Positions 43,273 through 51,967 of a stretch of 52,138 bases of DNA are shown piece by piece. A program made the position numbers and the translations under genes. The number at the start of each line of letters is the position of its first letter. Positions within the stretch are counted from its first letter, which is position 1. Origin of the DNA: Pseudomonadota bacterium. GTDB taxonomy: Bacteria > Pseudomonadota > Alphaproteobacteria > Acetobacterales > Acetobacteraceae. The DNA is taken from contig JAJZFA010000053.1 in assembly GCA_021805565.1 (NCBI GenBank), forward strand, positions 1 through 52,138, given 5' to 3'. The notes below the pieces were generated by a model. That model had not been told where the DNA came from and did not search any database. It was given only the letters and a program-made list of their open reading frames with translations.

Positions 43273-43336
43273 CGTTATTCTCCCCAATCGATCCGGCGAG
43301 CGCGGGTATGATTCCGGGCTTGCCGCGATCACAGTC

Positions 43337-44335
43337 TCAGCGCCGGCGGTTGCGCAGCGCGTTAATGGCTATCACGATCAGCAGAAACGCGCCCCAAATG
43401 AAGTCCACCAGGAAATTGCTGAACCGCATGAGTTGGAGTCCGCTCGACAGCAGCATCAGCGCCACCAGCGCGATGACGACGCCGAGCACGCTTGCCCGCC
43501 CTCCCGCTGGATTGGTGCCGCCCAGCACGGCGATCAACACTGCCTGCAACAAATAGGACGTGCCATAATCCGATTTCGCGGCGTTGGTGCGCCCCGACAG
43601 GATGATACCGGCCACGCTGGCCAGCAGCCCGGTCGCGACGTAGGACAGAAAGGTGGCTCGGCCGACACGGATGCCGGCGAAAATCGCCGCCTTGGCGCTG
43701 GTGCCGATCAGGAAAAGGTCAATGCCGAACGCGGTTCGTGTCAGGACCAGCGCGACCACGCCGGCGATCCCGAGCAGTAGCAGCAGCGGCACGGCAACTC
43801 CGGCCAGCGTGCCGTTGCCGATCGAATCCCACAATGCCGGAAAGCCAACGATCGCCGGACCGCCCGTCAGCACCAGCGACAACCCGACATAGACCTGTCC
43901 GGTGCCGATCGTCGCCAGGATCGGCGTGATCCGCACGCGCGCGATCAGGAGCCCGTTCACCGCGCCCGCCAGCAGCCCGGTCGTCAGCGCGATCGTCAGG
44001 CCTGCCGCCACTGTCGTCGCCGGCAGGTTAATCAACCCGGGCCCGCGCGCGCCGCCGGCGGCGTGAAAGAATAGCCCCGCCACGATCGCGGAGAGATTGG
44101 CAATTCCGATCACCGAAAGATCGATTCCGCCGGTCAGCATGGCCAGCATCATTGCGATCGACAGCAGGCCAAGCTCCGGTGCGACGAAGGTGAGCGACTC
44201 GAAATTGTAGGGACGGAGGAATTTTTCTGGATTGAGCGCGCTCATCGCCGCGAAGATCAGCACCGTCAGCCCCAGCAGTTGGAGAATGTTGGTGTCGCGG
44301 CGGACGAAGCGGCGCAAGTCCAGGCCTGATGTCAT
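43337..44335 (-). CDS. Sugar ABC transporter permease (RbsC-like), second
   Basis: A 332-residue inner-membrane permease of the BPD_transp_2 family, with about ten hydrophobic helices and the signatures MLAMLTGGIDLSVIGIANLSAIVAG and VLIAVLGGTNPAGGRASVLG. It pairs with the permease encoded just upstream to form a heterodimer. The start at 44335 (MTSGLDL) is taken because the upstream part of the same open frame lies inside the neighbouring permease gene in another frame. The gap to that gene is 11 bp. Confidence 0.93.
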   Translation of the reverse strand: MTSGLDLRRFVRRDTNILQLLGLTVLIFAAMSALNPEKFLRPYNFESLTFVAPELGLLSIAMMLAMLTGGIDLSVIGIANLSAIVAGLFFHAAGGARGPGLINLPATTVAAGLTIALTTGLLAGAVNGLLIARVRITPILATIGTGQVYVGLSLVLTGGPAIVGFPALWDSIGNGTLAGVAVPLLLLLGIAGVVALVLTRTAFGIDLFLIGTSAKAAIFAGIRVGRATFLSYVATGLLASVAGIILSGRTNAAKSDYGTSYLLQAVLIAVLGGTNPAGGRASVLGVVIALVALMLLSSGLQLMRFSNFLVDFIWGAFLLIVIAINALRNRRR

Positions 44336-44346
44336 CTGCCTTCCCC

Positions 44347-45333
44347 TCAGGCGATGCGCTTGCGGTCGCGCCATGCCGTGACCGCGGTCGCCGCGATGAC
44401 GATAACGCCCACCACTACCCGCTGCCACGTCGTACTGATGTGCATGATGATCAGGCTGTTGTTGACCATCACAAGCATGAAGACGCCGAACATCGTGCCC
44501 AGTACGCTGCCGCGCCCGCCAAAAATGCTTGCCCCGCCGAGCACCACCGCGGCGATCACGTCCAGTTCCATGCCCGCCAGGTCGTGCGGATTGGCCAGCC
44601 AGATCATTGAGACATGGAGCAGCCCGGTAAAGCCCGCCAGCCCTCCCGCCAGACAATAGACGAAAAACGTGGTGCGGCGTATATTGAAGCCGACCCGCCG
44701 CGCCGCCTCGGGATCGCCGCCCATCGCGAACACCGAGCGTCCGATCATGGTGTGGCGGAGCATCAGGTGAACCAGCAACGCGAATCCGAGGTAGATCAGC
44801 ACCATCGCTGTTAACCCGGCATGGCCGCCATCGGGCCCGGTCGTGCTCAGCAGGTCGATCCTGGCGAAGTCGATAAGCGGTGTTGGCATCCGGTCGATAT
44901 TGATGGTGCTGGTGCCGATGACGCCGAGGAGGAAACCGCGCACCAGCGCCCCGGTGCCGAGGGTGACGATCAGTGGAATCATGCGCACGCTGTGCACGAA
45001 GAAGGCATTCAGCGCGCCAAGGCCGATCCCGATCGCCGTCGCCATGCCGAACGGCAGTGCCACGCCGGAATACCCCGTTGCGAACATCCAAAGCAGCGTG
45101 AGATACATTGCCATCATGGCGAAAGCCGGGAACGACACGTCGATTCCGCCGGAGATCATTACCGTCAGCACGCCCAGGGCCATGATGCCGGTGACGATGT
45201 TGGCCCGCACCAGACTGAACATGTTACCGAGTTGCCAGAATGCCGGGTTGACCAGCCCGATTGCCAGCATCGCCATGACAATCACCAGAAAGATGACGGT
45301 TTCCGGTCGCCGCAGCAGCGATGTGGCTGTCAT
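44347..45333 (-). CDS. Sugar ABC transporter permease (RbsC-like), first
   Basis: A 328-residue inner-membrane permease of the BPD_transp_2 family (MALGVLTVMISGGIDVSFPAFAMMAMYL, VIAAVVLGGASIFGGRGSVLGTMFG). Its ATG overlaps the ATPase stop (45330-45333, ATGA), showing coupling. The presence of two different permeases is typical of rhamnose, autoinducer-2 and some pentose importers, rather than of ribose RbsC homodimers. Confidence 0.94.
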   Translation of the reverse strand: MTATSLLRRPETVIFLVIVMAMLAIGLVNPAFWQLGNMFSLVRANIVTGIMALGVLTVMISGGIDVSFPAFAMMAMYLTLLWMFATGYSGVALPFGMATAIGIGLGALNAFFVHSVRMIPLIVTLGTGALVRGFLLGVIGTSTINIDRMPTPLIDFARIDLLSTTGPDGGHAGLTAMVLIYLGFALLVHLMLRHTMIGRSVFAMGGDPEAARRVGFNIRRTTFFVYCLAGGLAGFTGLLHVSMIWLANPHDLAGMELDVIAAVVLGGASIFGGRGSVLGTMFGVFMLVMVNNSLIIMHISTTWQRVVVGVIVIAATAVTAWRDRKRIA

Positions 45334-46826
45334 GCCAGCAACCTCAGCCGTTCACTGACCGCTGCCTCTGTCGTTTTGGATGCTGCGATCTCATCGACGA
45401 TGAGGCCGCGGTGCATCACCAGGATGCGATTGCAGTTCTGCACCAATTCGGGCACGTCGTCGGAAATCATCAGTATGGCGAGTTCCTGCTCTTGCGCCAG
45501 TTCGCGCAGCTTTGCATGGATGCCGGCCTTCGATCCGACATCCACGCCGACCGTTGGCCCGTTCAAAATCAGGATGCGCGCCGCCGTCATAAGCCAACGG
45601 CCCATCATCACGCGCTGCTGGTTGCCACCGGACAGTTCCATCACCGGCCGTTCACCGGCCGGTGTGACAATCCGCATCGCATCGATCATCAGCGCCGCGG
45701 CCGCGCGCATTCGCCGCCGGTTCAGCATCCCATGTGCCGCGAGACGGCGAAAGCAGCTGGCGAGCAAGTTCCGGTCGATGCTCTGCGATAGGAACAGCCC
45801 TTCGGTGAGCCGGTCCTCCGGCACATAGGCGATGCCACGACCGATCGCATCCTGGACGGTGTCGAGGCGTACTGGAACTCCGTCAATGGCAATTTTGCCG
45901 CCATAGCCTGGATGCATACCGAACAGTGTCAGGGCAAAATCGGTGCGACCGGATCCGAGCAGGCCGGCGATCCCGAGGATCTCGCCCGGTTGCACTGTCA
46001 GGGCAATATCCCGAAACCGGCCTGGCACGGCCAGCCCGCGCACCTCCAGCCGCGGTGCGGCCGCGCTGCCGCCACGCCAGACATAGGGGACGTCGCCCAC
46101 GTCGTGGCCTGTCATGGCTCGGGTGATGCCGGCCTCGTCGAAATCCGCGGTCTTGCCGCTGGCAGCGTGGCGACCGTTGCGAATGACCGTGATCTGCTCA
46201 CTGATCTCCAGCATTTCGCGCATTTTGTGGCTGACGAACAGAACGGAAATACCACGCGCCTGGATATCGCGCACGATCCGGAACAGCGTTTCCACCTCCT
46301 TGCGGGTCAGTGCCGTGGTGGGTTCGTCCATAATGAGCAGCCGCGCGTCCGACATCAGTGCTCGTGCGATCGCGACAAGCTGCCGCCCAGAGGCCGGCAG
46401 ACGGTCGACGTTTGCGTCGAGATCGAGATCCACGCCGAGCCGCGCCACCGCCCGCGTGGCGACAGCACGCACCCGCCGCCAACTGACAAAGCGCCGCCGG
46501 TCGCGCAATTCGTTACTGAGTGCGAGGTTCTCGGCAACCGTCAGATTCCCGAACAGGGAAAAATCCTGAAAGATGACCTGCACGCCGCAGGCGATGGCAC
46601 GAACCGGCGTCAGCGCGCGTATCGCCTCCCCATCGAACAGCATCTCTCCCTGGTCGGGAACAACGACGCCGGAGATGACTTTAATGAGTGTCGATTTGCC
46701 TGAGCCGTTCTCCCCCGCGAGGCAATGGATTTCGCCAGGTTCGATCGTCAGCGAAAGATCGTCCAGCGCTCGGACGCCGGCAAAATTCTTTCCGATATGA
46801 CGCAGTTCAAGCAGTGGCGGCGGCAT
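45330..46826 (-). CDS. Sugar ABC transporter ATPase, double ABC domain (RbsA-like)
   Basis: A 498-residue tandem ATPase that powers import. The first domain has an intact Walker A at 38-46 (GENGSGKST), a signature region LPASGRQLVAIARALM and Walker B LLIMDEPTTAL. The second has a degenerate Walker A (GLLGSGRTD), the signature ELSGGNQQRVMMGRWL and an altered Walker B (ILILNGPTVGVD). Asymmetry of this kind is normal for the carbohydrate CUT2 class. It lies between the binding-protein gene, separated by a hairpin, and the permeases. Confidence 0.95.
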   Translation of the reverse strand: MPPPLLELRHIGKNFAGVRALDDLSLTIEPGEIHCLAGENGSGKSTLIKVISGVVVPDQGEMLFDGEAIRALTPVRAIACGVQVIFQDFSLFGNLTVAENLALSNELRDRRRFVSWRRVRAVATRAVARLGVDLDLDANVDRLPASGRQLVAIARALMSDARLLIMDEPTTALTRKEVETLFRIVRDIQARGISVLFVSHKMREMLEISEQITVIRNGRHAASGKTADFDEAGITRAMTGHDVGDVPYVWRGGSAAAPRLEVRGLAVPGRFRDIALTVQPGEILGIAGLLGSGRTDFALTLFGMHPGYGGKIAIDGVPVRLDTVQDAIGRGIAYVPEDRLTEGLFLSQSIDRNLLASCFRRLAAHGMLNRRRMRAAAALMIDAMRIVTPAGERPVMELSGGNQQRVMMGRWLMTAARILILNGPTVGVDVGSKAGIHAKLRELAQEQELAILMISDDVPELVQNCNRILVMHRGLIVDEIAASKTTEAAVSERLRLLA

Positions 46827-46843
46827 CGCGCGCTACACAGACA

Positions 46844-46870
46844 GGCGGGGCACCGCAACGGCACCCCGCC
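46844..46870 (-). terminator. Intercistronic hairpin between binding protein and ATPase genes
   Basis: GGCGGGG (46844-46850) and CCCCGCC (46864-46870) form a perfect 7-bp stem with a 13-base loop. It lies eight bases after the binding-protein stop and before the ATPase start at 46826. No T-run follows. In ABC importer operons such hairpins protect or partly terminate the message, so that binding protein is made in excess. Confidence 0.6.
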
Positions 46871-46877
46871 CTGCCGA

Positions 46878-47936
46878 TCAGAAATTATACTCGGACATGT
46901 TGTCGCGCGTTACGCCGACCCAGCCGGCGCCATACAGCAGGTTCGGCTTATCTTTTACCGGCGTTATCAGATGCTCGTAGCCGGGCAGGCCAAGGTCCAG
47001 TCCTTCCTTGATTTCGCCGCGCTTCCCCTTGATCGCCATTGCCGCCAGGATATTCATTGCGAGTCCCGCGGCGGCTGGATCCCAGAACTGGATGTAGTCG
47101 ATGTCGCCGGTTTTGAGGTACTGGCCGGCAACGGACACCAGCCCCGTGCCGGCAAAAAACACTTTCCCCTTCAGCCCGCGTTCGGCGATCAGCCGTCCCG
47201 CACCGGCGGAGGTCGGCATCGGCGCGCCCAGGATGCCCGTTATGTGGGGATCGGTCGTCAGCGCCTCTTTTAGTTTCGTGTAATCCTGGTTCGCATCGTC
47301 GTAGGTTTCGATGCGGTCCATCGCCATCTTCATTTTCGGGAAGTGTTCTTTTTGATAAGCAATGGCGCCGTCCACCCATTCGTTGTGACTTTGGCTGGTC
47401 AAGCTGCCGACGGTGGCGACATATTCGCCTTGGCCACCCATCTCCTTGCCTAGGACAGACATCAGCTTGGCACCGTAGGCTTTGTTATCGAATGCCTCGA
47501 TGATGAAGTCGGTGTTATTGAGGTTAGAGGCTTCATGCGCGACGACGACGATGCCGCGATCGCGTGCCTTCTTAAGCACCGGCTCGACCGCCTCCACCGA
47601 AAACGGCACGATGCAGATGGCATCCACCCCCTGCGCGATCAGATTCTCGATAAGCTGGACCTGTTCGGCGGCATCGGTATGACTCGGGCCGACCATCCAG
47701 GTATCGTTACCGGTAAGGGCGCCGAACTCTTTTACTCCCTCGCGCATGCGATCGAACCAAGCGATGCCATCGACCTTCACCACGGTCGCGATCGACAGCT
47801 TCTTGCCGTTGGCGTCGATGTCCTTGCGGACCTTGGTGACATCAATCGGGCCGAGGGCGGAGAATGCATGCCGCGCTGTGCCGGCCATCAGGCCAGCGGC
47901 GAGCGTTGTTGCCGAAAACTGGCGTCTGGTAATCAT
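46878..47936 (-). CDS. Periplasmic sugar-binding protein of the ABC importer (RhaS/LsrB-like)
   Basis: A 352-residue substrate-binding protein of the Peripla_BP_4 type. A twin-arginine signal (TRRQFSATTLAAGLMAG) suggests Tat export. Mature motifs: KLSIATVVKVDGIAWFDRMREGVKEF, QVQLIENLIAQGVDAICIVPFSVEAVEPVLKKARDRGIVVVAHEAS and the C-terminal IKEGLDLGLPGYEHLI. The sequence resembles rhamnose- and AI-2-binding proteins more than ribose RbsB. The start at 47936 has GGGAG upstream; an earlier ATG would spoil the signal peptide. It is the first gene of the importer operon. Confidence 0.92.
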   Translation of the reverse strand: MITRRQFSATTLAAGLMAGTARHAFSALGPIDVTKVRKDIDANGKKLSIATVVKVDGIAWFDRMREGVKEFGALTGNDTWMVGPSHTDAAEQVQLIENLIAQGVDAICIVPFSVEAVEPVLKKARDRGIVVVAHEASNLNNTDFIIEAFDNKAYGAKLMSVLGKEMGGQGEYVATVGSLTSQSHNEWVDGAIAYQKEHFPKMKMAMDRIETYDDANQDYTKLKEALTTDPHITGILGAPMPTSAGAGRLIAERGLKGKVFFAGTGLVSVAGQYLKTGDIDYIQFWDPAAAGLAMNILAAMAIKGKRGEIKEGLDLGLPGYEHLITPVKDKPNLLYGAGWVGVTRDNMSEYNF

Positions 47937-47944
47937 TGGACGGA

Positions 47945-48035
47945 ACTCCCTGCCGGTTTTAATTTTTTTATATTTCGCCAAACAAACACGGGGAAATCCC
48001 TAGTTTGTTACGATAAACACTGACTAATAGTTCGG
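47945..48035 (-). promoter_or_regulatory. Candidate operator/promoter region of the importer operon
   Basis: The 280-bp divergent gap contains TGTT-ACGATA-AACA (48006-48019), an inverted repeat, and a second AAACAC half-site at 47984-47989 matching the one at 48015-48020. An AT-rich stretch that could hold a -10 (around 47963-47975) lies nearer the gene. Sugar operons are often controlled by LacI- or DeoR-type regulators at such sites; no regulator gene is in the window. Confidence 0.3.
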
Positions 48036-48216
48036 AAGCTGTCAAGAGTTGGGGGGTAAACCATCGTGCCGGCCTGGACGCCGGAAACCGGTTGGAAAAA
48101 CCAGCATACGTTCGCGACCGCAACCAGCGATCCAAACCGGCGGAGCGGGCAGGATTTGACGATCCGGTCGAAGGGCGCGATGCCTTGGGGCGGATCGAAC
48201 GGAGGATGCGGCCAAA

Positions 48217-49902
48217 ATGACCACCACTGTCGCCCGCCTGTTGGCGGACAGTCTGGAAGCCCACGACGTGGACCAGATTTTCTGTGTGCCAGGCGAAAGC
48301 TATGTCGGCCTGACCAGCGTGCTGACCGAACGCAACTCCATCCGCATGATCGTTTGCCGGCACGAAGGCGGCGCCGGGTTTATGGCGGTGGCCGACGGGC
48401 GGCTTCGCAACCGTTCGGGGGTCTGCATTGTGTCCCGCGGACCAGGGCTGGCCAATGCGATGGTGGCATTGCATTCGGCGTTCCACGACGCCACGCCGCT
48501 GGTGATGCTGGTCGGTCAGGTCGAGCGCAAGGATTTCGGGCGGCTGGCACTACAGGAGCAGAACTATTCGAAACTGCTCTCCGATATTACCAAGTCGGTC
48601 ATTGAGGTAAACGAACCGGAGCAGGCATCCGAAGCCATCGCCCGGGCCTTCCATCTCGCGGAAAGCGGCACGCCAGGACCGGTCGCGGTCATCTTGCCAG
48701 AGGATATTTTCGACGAATCCACCGACGCGGCGCTCAATCTTCCTCGGCCGCGCGTCGTTGCCGGCCCGCGCACGCAAGACCTTGAACAGCTTGCGCACAT
48801 GCTGGCAAAGGCCGACCGTCCGCTGATCCTGGCCGGCGGCGCATTGCTGGCCGACAGCCTGCACGACAACCGGGTCTATGCCGATTTGCGGCGCTGGTCC
48901 GAGGACTGGGTGCTGCCCATCAGCCCCACCCATCGCCGCCCGCAACTGTTCGACGCCCAGCATCCGAATTATGGCGGCTACATGGGCATCCGTGTCCCGC
49001 CCGCGCTGATCGGCGAGATGAAGAAAGCCGACCTGATCGTGGCGTTGGGGGAACGTCTGACAGATACTGTCAGCCAGTCTTATACGTTCCCTGCCGCGCC
49101 TCAGCCGCAACTGCCGCTGGTGCATATCTGGCCCGATCCCAATGAGGTCGGGCGTGTGTGGCGCGCCGATCTGGGCATGCCGTGCGACCCGTACGAAGTT
49201 ATCAACGGCCTGCTGGCGATGAAGCCCCCATCGGACGCGTCCAGGCGGCGCGGCTGGGTGGACGGGCTGCATCGAATTCATTTGTCCTTGCTGGAAAAAA
49301 CCTGGGAACCGGCGGATGACGGAGTCAACTTCGCCGCCGTGGTGTGCGAGATCGGCAAACATCTGGCGGACGACGCGGTGGTAACGTCCGACGCCGGGAA
49401 TTTCGGGTCGTATATCCATCGATACATCGGGTTCAAACCCGGCCAGGAATTTCTGTCGTCCGTGGTGGGGGCGATGGGATCAGGCATGCCGATGGCCGTG
49501 GCGGCAACGCTGCGCCGGCCCGGCAAGCAGGTTGTCGCGTTCATGGGCGACGGCGGCGCGCTGATGATGGGCAACGAAATCGCCACCGCCTGCCAGTATG
49601 GCGGCAATCCGATCGTTATTATCTCCGACAATTCCATGTACGGCACGATCGGGATGCACAGTTACGTGCGCTATCCGGACCGGAAGTTCATGGAGGCGAC
49701 ACGGCTGACAAACCCCGATTTCGCCGCGTGGGGCCGATCTTTCGGTGCCGAGGGAATCACCATCCGGGAGGAATCGGAGGTCGCGGCCGGTATCGCCCAG
49801 GCATTCGCGGTGAAGACCAGGCCAGTGGTGGTGCATTGCCTGACATCGGCGGTGCAAATGAGCGCGTGGCGGCGGTTTCAGAACGGCAAGACGCTGCCTT
49901 AG
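48217..49902 (+). CDS. Thiamine diphosphate-dependent enzyme, acetolactate-synthase-like
   Basis: A 561-residue enzyme of the ThDP family with the usual three domains. The cofactor-activating Glu50 is in CRHEGGAGFMA. The ThDP/Mg motif is MGDGGALMMGNEIATACQYGGNPIVIISDNSMYG. It has a central domain with a VALGERLTDTVSQSYTF segment in place of a clear FAD site. Relatives carry out acetolactate, oxalyl-CoA, benzoylformate or sulfoacetaldehyde chemistry, so the substrate is open. A GGAGG lies 11 bases before the ATG. It is divergent from the sugar importer and may share its control. The TAG stop lies inside the boundary motif of a repeat element. Confidence 0.88.
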   Translation: MTTTVARLLADSLEAHDVDQIFCVPGESYVGLTSVLTERNSIRMIVCRHEGGAGFMAVADGRLRNRSGVCIVSRGPGLANAMVALHSAFHDATPLVMLVGQVERKDFGRLALQEQNYSKLLSDITKSVIEVNEPEQASEAIARAFHLAESGTPGPVAVILPEDIFDESTDAALNLPRPRVVAGPRTQDLEQLAHMLAKADRPLILAGGALLADSLHDNRVYADLRRWSEDWVLPISPTHRRPQLFDAQHPNYGGYMGIRVPPALIGEMKKADLIVALGERLTDTVSQSYTFPAAPQPQLPLVHIWPDPNEVGRVWRADLGMPCDPYEVINGLLAMKPPSDASRRRGWVDGLHRIHLSLLEKTWEPADDGVNFAAVVCEIGKHLADDAVVTSDAGNFGSYIHRYIGFKPGQEFLSSVVGAMGSGMPMAVAATLRRPGKQVVAFMGDGGALMMGNEIATACQYGGNPIVIISDNSMYGTIGMHSYVRYPDRKFMEATRLTNPDFAAWGRSFGAEGITIREESEVAAGIAQAFAVKTRPVVVHCLTSAVQMSAWRRFQNGKTLP

Positions 49903-50016
49903 GAATTGCCCGACAATAATCGCTACAAACGGCAGCGTCGGGCAATTCCCAAGCTCATGTTTTGCACGGCAACTTTGCCGGCGTGCTGACGCATTTATTT
50001 GCCAGCGTCGCCTTAG
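49898..50016 (-). repeat. Composite repeat element: palindrome plus hairpin unit R6
   Basis: 119 bp bounded by CCTTAGG-type motifs. The palindrome arms GGAATTGCCCGAC (49902-49914) and GTCGGGCAATTCC (49937-49949) match perfectly over 13 bp. The hairpin unit R6 (49968-50012) has arms GGCAAC-TTT-GCCGGC and GCCAGCGTCGCC, with two positions that are G-U pairs when read on the minus strand. It has the same order as the element at 2728-2842 in the opposite orientation. It fills much of the 307-bp gap after the ThDP gene; the rest shows no gene. It may act as a terminator for that gene. Confidence 0.8.
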
Positions 50017-50209
50017 GACTGGTCCGGCACGTATGTCCCGCGCCGCCATGACCGTTTCGGGTTGCGGCGCCGGACATGCCCCGCCTCGTCGTTTGAGCGG
50101 GCAGCGTGATCGGCGCGCCGACAGACCTTTTGCCGAACGTGTCGCAGGCCGCCACCTGTGAGTCCTCCACCTGCCAAGCCGCCCTCAGACACTGGCCAAT
50201 GCGATCCGG

Positions 50210-51088
50210 TCAGCCGGTAATATAGTCGCAACGGAACCCGTCGCCCCACCGCTTGATATAGCCGCGGGATGGCGACGGGAAATGCGCGAAACAGCATTGC
50301 GTGTTCGTGTCACACAACGATTCCAGAAGTTTCCAGCGCGTGGCGGAGCTTTGCAGCGGATCGTAATCGATGCGCATCGCCTGATCCGGCCATTTCGCCT
50401 GCAACGGCGTATGGATGAAGTCGCCGGTGAAAATAGCATCCTTGCCGCCCCTGCCCAGCGTGACAGCGTAATGATCGATCGTATGGCCGGGCGACGGGAT
50501 CAACTGGACAATATCGTTCACGCTATAGTCGCTGGTGACGAGTTGATGGCGCTTTGCCTCCACGATCGGAATAACGCTGTCGGCGATCGGCGGCACAGTC
50601 GCCTTGTCGTTCTCGGCCAGCCAGAAATCCAGTTCGGTCTTGGAAAACAGATACCGGGCATTAGGAAAAGTCGGAACCCAGCGGCCATTGTCCAGGCGGG
50701 TATTCCAGCCAACGTGATCGACGTGAAGATGCGTACAGAGAACGAAATCGATGTCGCTGACGGTCAGTCCGACTTCTTTCAGGCCATCCATGAAAATGCT
50801 GTCCGTTTTCATGTGCCATATTGGGCGCGCGGGACGGTCCTTGTCGTTTCCGACGCAGCTATCGATCAGAATGACATGTTTGCCGGTGCGGACGATGTAG
50901 GCCTGAAAGCACAGCACCAGACGGTCCCGATCGTCGAGCGCCATCTGGGATTTCATCCAGGGCCGGCTTTCGGCCAGCATTTCCGGCGTCAGTTTCGGCA
51001 GAAACTCCAGAGCCGGCGTAAAGCCGCACTCCATCTCGATAATCCGATGGACGATCGTATCGCCGATCCTGAATGTGGTGGTGGCCAT
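50210..51088 (-). CDS. Metallo-beta-lactamase-fold hydrolase
   Basis: A 292-residue MBL-fold enzyme. The metal motif HxHxDH is at His120, His122, Asp124, His125 (CTHLHVDHVGW). Further ligands are suggested by SPGHTIDHYAV and FTGDFIHTPLQ. The N-terminus (IGDTIVHRIIEMECGFTPALEFLP) and the IDSCVGNDKDRP segment place it with AttM/quorum-quenching-like and related cytosolic hydrolases. Lactonase activity is possible but not shown by the sequence. The start has GGAG upstream. It is divergent from the short-chain dehydrogenase. Confidence 0.88.
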   Translation of the reverse strand: MATTTFRIGDTIVHRIIEMECGFTPALEFLPKLTPEMLAESRPWMKSQMALDDRDRLVLCFQAYIVRTGKHVILIDSCVGNDKDRPARPIWHMKTDSIFMDGLKEVGLTVSDIDFVLCTHLHVDHVGWNTRLDNGRWVPTFPNARYLFSKTELDFWLAENDKATVPPIADSVIPIVEAKRHQLVTSDYSVNDIVQLIPSPGHTIDHYAVTLGRGGKDAIFTGDFIHTPLQAKWPDQAMRIDYDPLQSSATRWKLLESLCDTNTQCCFAHFPSPSRGYIKRWGDGFRCDYITG

Positions 51089-51225
51089 ATCGCTTGCTCC
51101 CGAGCGTTTATCGTTGGCGAGAATGTTAACCGGGTACCGGCTGGGCGACAAACCGGCCGGTAGCCCCATATCGGCGGGTGGCCCCTTTGCCGATCATCTT
51201 AAACCCACTGCGGCGGTACGACTTA

Positions 51226-51954
51226 ATGACTACGGACATCGCGATTGTCGTTGGCGCAGCCGGCGGGATCGGCCGAGCGATCGCCAACCGGCTGGCAGAC
51301 GATCCCGCCTATGGGCAGGTCGTGGCATTGTCCCGCCGTCGGCCGGACGGCTGGACAGCGGGCCCTCGCCGCGCCTGGATTGCCGCCGACATCCTGGATG
51401 AAACCAGTTTGGCGGCGGCGGCGGCACGATTGGCGCAGTCCGGTCCGGTCCGGCGCATCGTCGTTGCCACGGGCCGGCTGCACGGCCCCGATTTCGGTCC
51501 GGAAAAAACCATGCGGTCGATATCGTTCGAATCGCTTTCGACGCTGTTCGCCGTCAATGCGATCGGGCCGGCGCTCGCGGCCAAGCATCTGTTACCGTTG
51601 ATGCCGCGGTCCGGCCCCAGCGTCTTCGCCGCGCTGTCGGCACGGGTCGGCAGCATCGGCGACAACAGTCTGGGCGGCTGGTACGGATACCGGGCGTCCA
51701 AGGCGTCGCTGAACATGCTGATACGGACGCTGGCGATCGAACATCGCCGGACCCGCCCGCTGAGCGTTTGCGTCGCACTGCATCCGGGCACCGTGGATAC
51801 CGCGCTGAGCGCGCCGTTTCAGCCAAACGTCCCGCCTGGACAACTGGTCGCACCAGACCAAGCGGCAGCCGCCCTGCTGGCTGTCATGGACAGGCTGGGA
51901 CCGGACGCCAATGGCGGCTTTTTTGCCTGGGACGGTTCGGTCATCCCCTGGTGA
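51226..51954 (+). CDS. Short-chain dehydrogenase/reductase (C-factor-like)
   Basis: A 242-residue classical SDR. The nucleotide motif GAAGGIGRAI is at about residues 10-19, and the catalytic Tyr155-x-x-x-Lys159 lies in GWYGYRASKASLNM with an upstream Ser (LSARVGSIGD). The C-terminal region (VALHPGTVDTALSAPFQPNVP) resembles CsgA/C-factor-like SDRs. An SRRRPDG patch suggests NADP preference. The substrate is unknown. The start at 51226 is the first ATG that gives the family N-terminus. Confidence 0.9.
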   Translation: MTTDIAIVVGAAGGIGRAIANRLADDPAYGQVVALSRRRPDGWTAGPRRAWIAADILDETSLAAAAARLAQSGPVRRIVVATGRLHGPDFGPEKTMRSISFESLSTLFAVNAIGPALAAKHLLPLMPRSGPSVFAALSARVGSIGDNSLGGWYGYRASKASLNMLIRTLAIEHRRTRPLSVCVALHPGTVDTALSAPFQPNVPPGQLVAPDQAAAALLAVMDRLGPDANGGFFAWDGSVIPW

Positions 51955-51967
51955 ATCGGCGCGCTAA

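Noticed and set aside
44336-45091. Upstream extension of the second permease frame
   Set aside because: It lies inside the first permease gene in a shifted frame and its translation has no permease features.
50013-50209. Small minus-strand frames between the repeat and the MBL gene
   Set aside because: Short, partly repeat-derived, without ribosome sites or conserved features.
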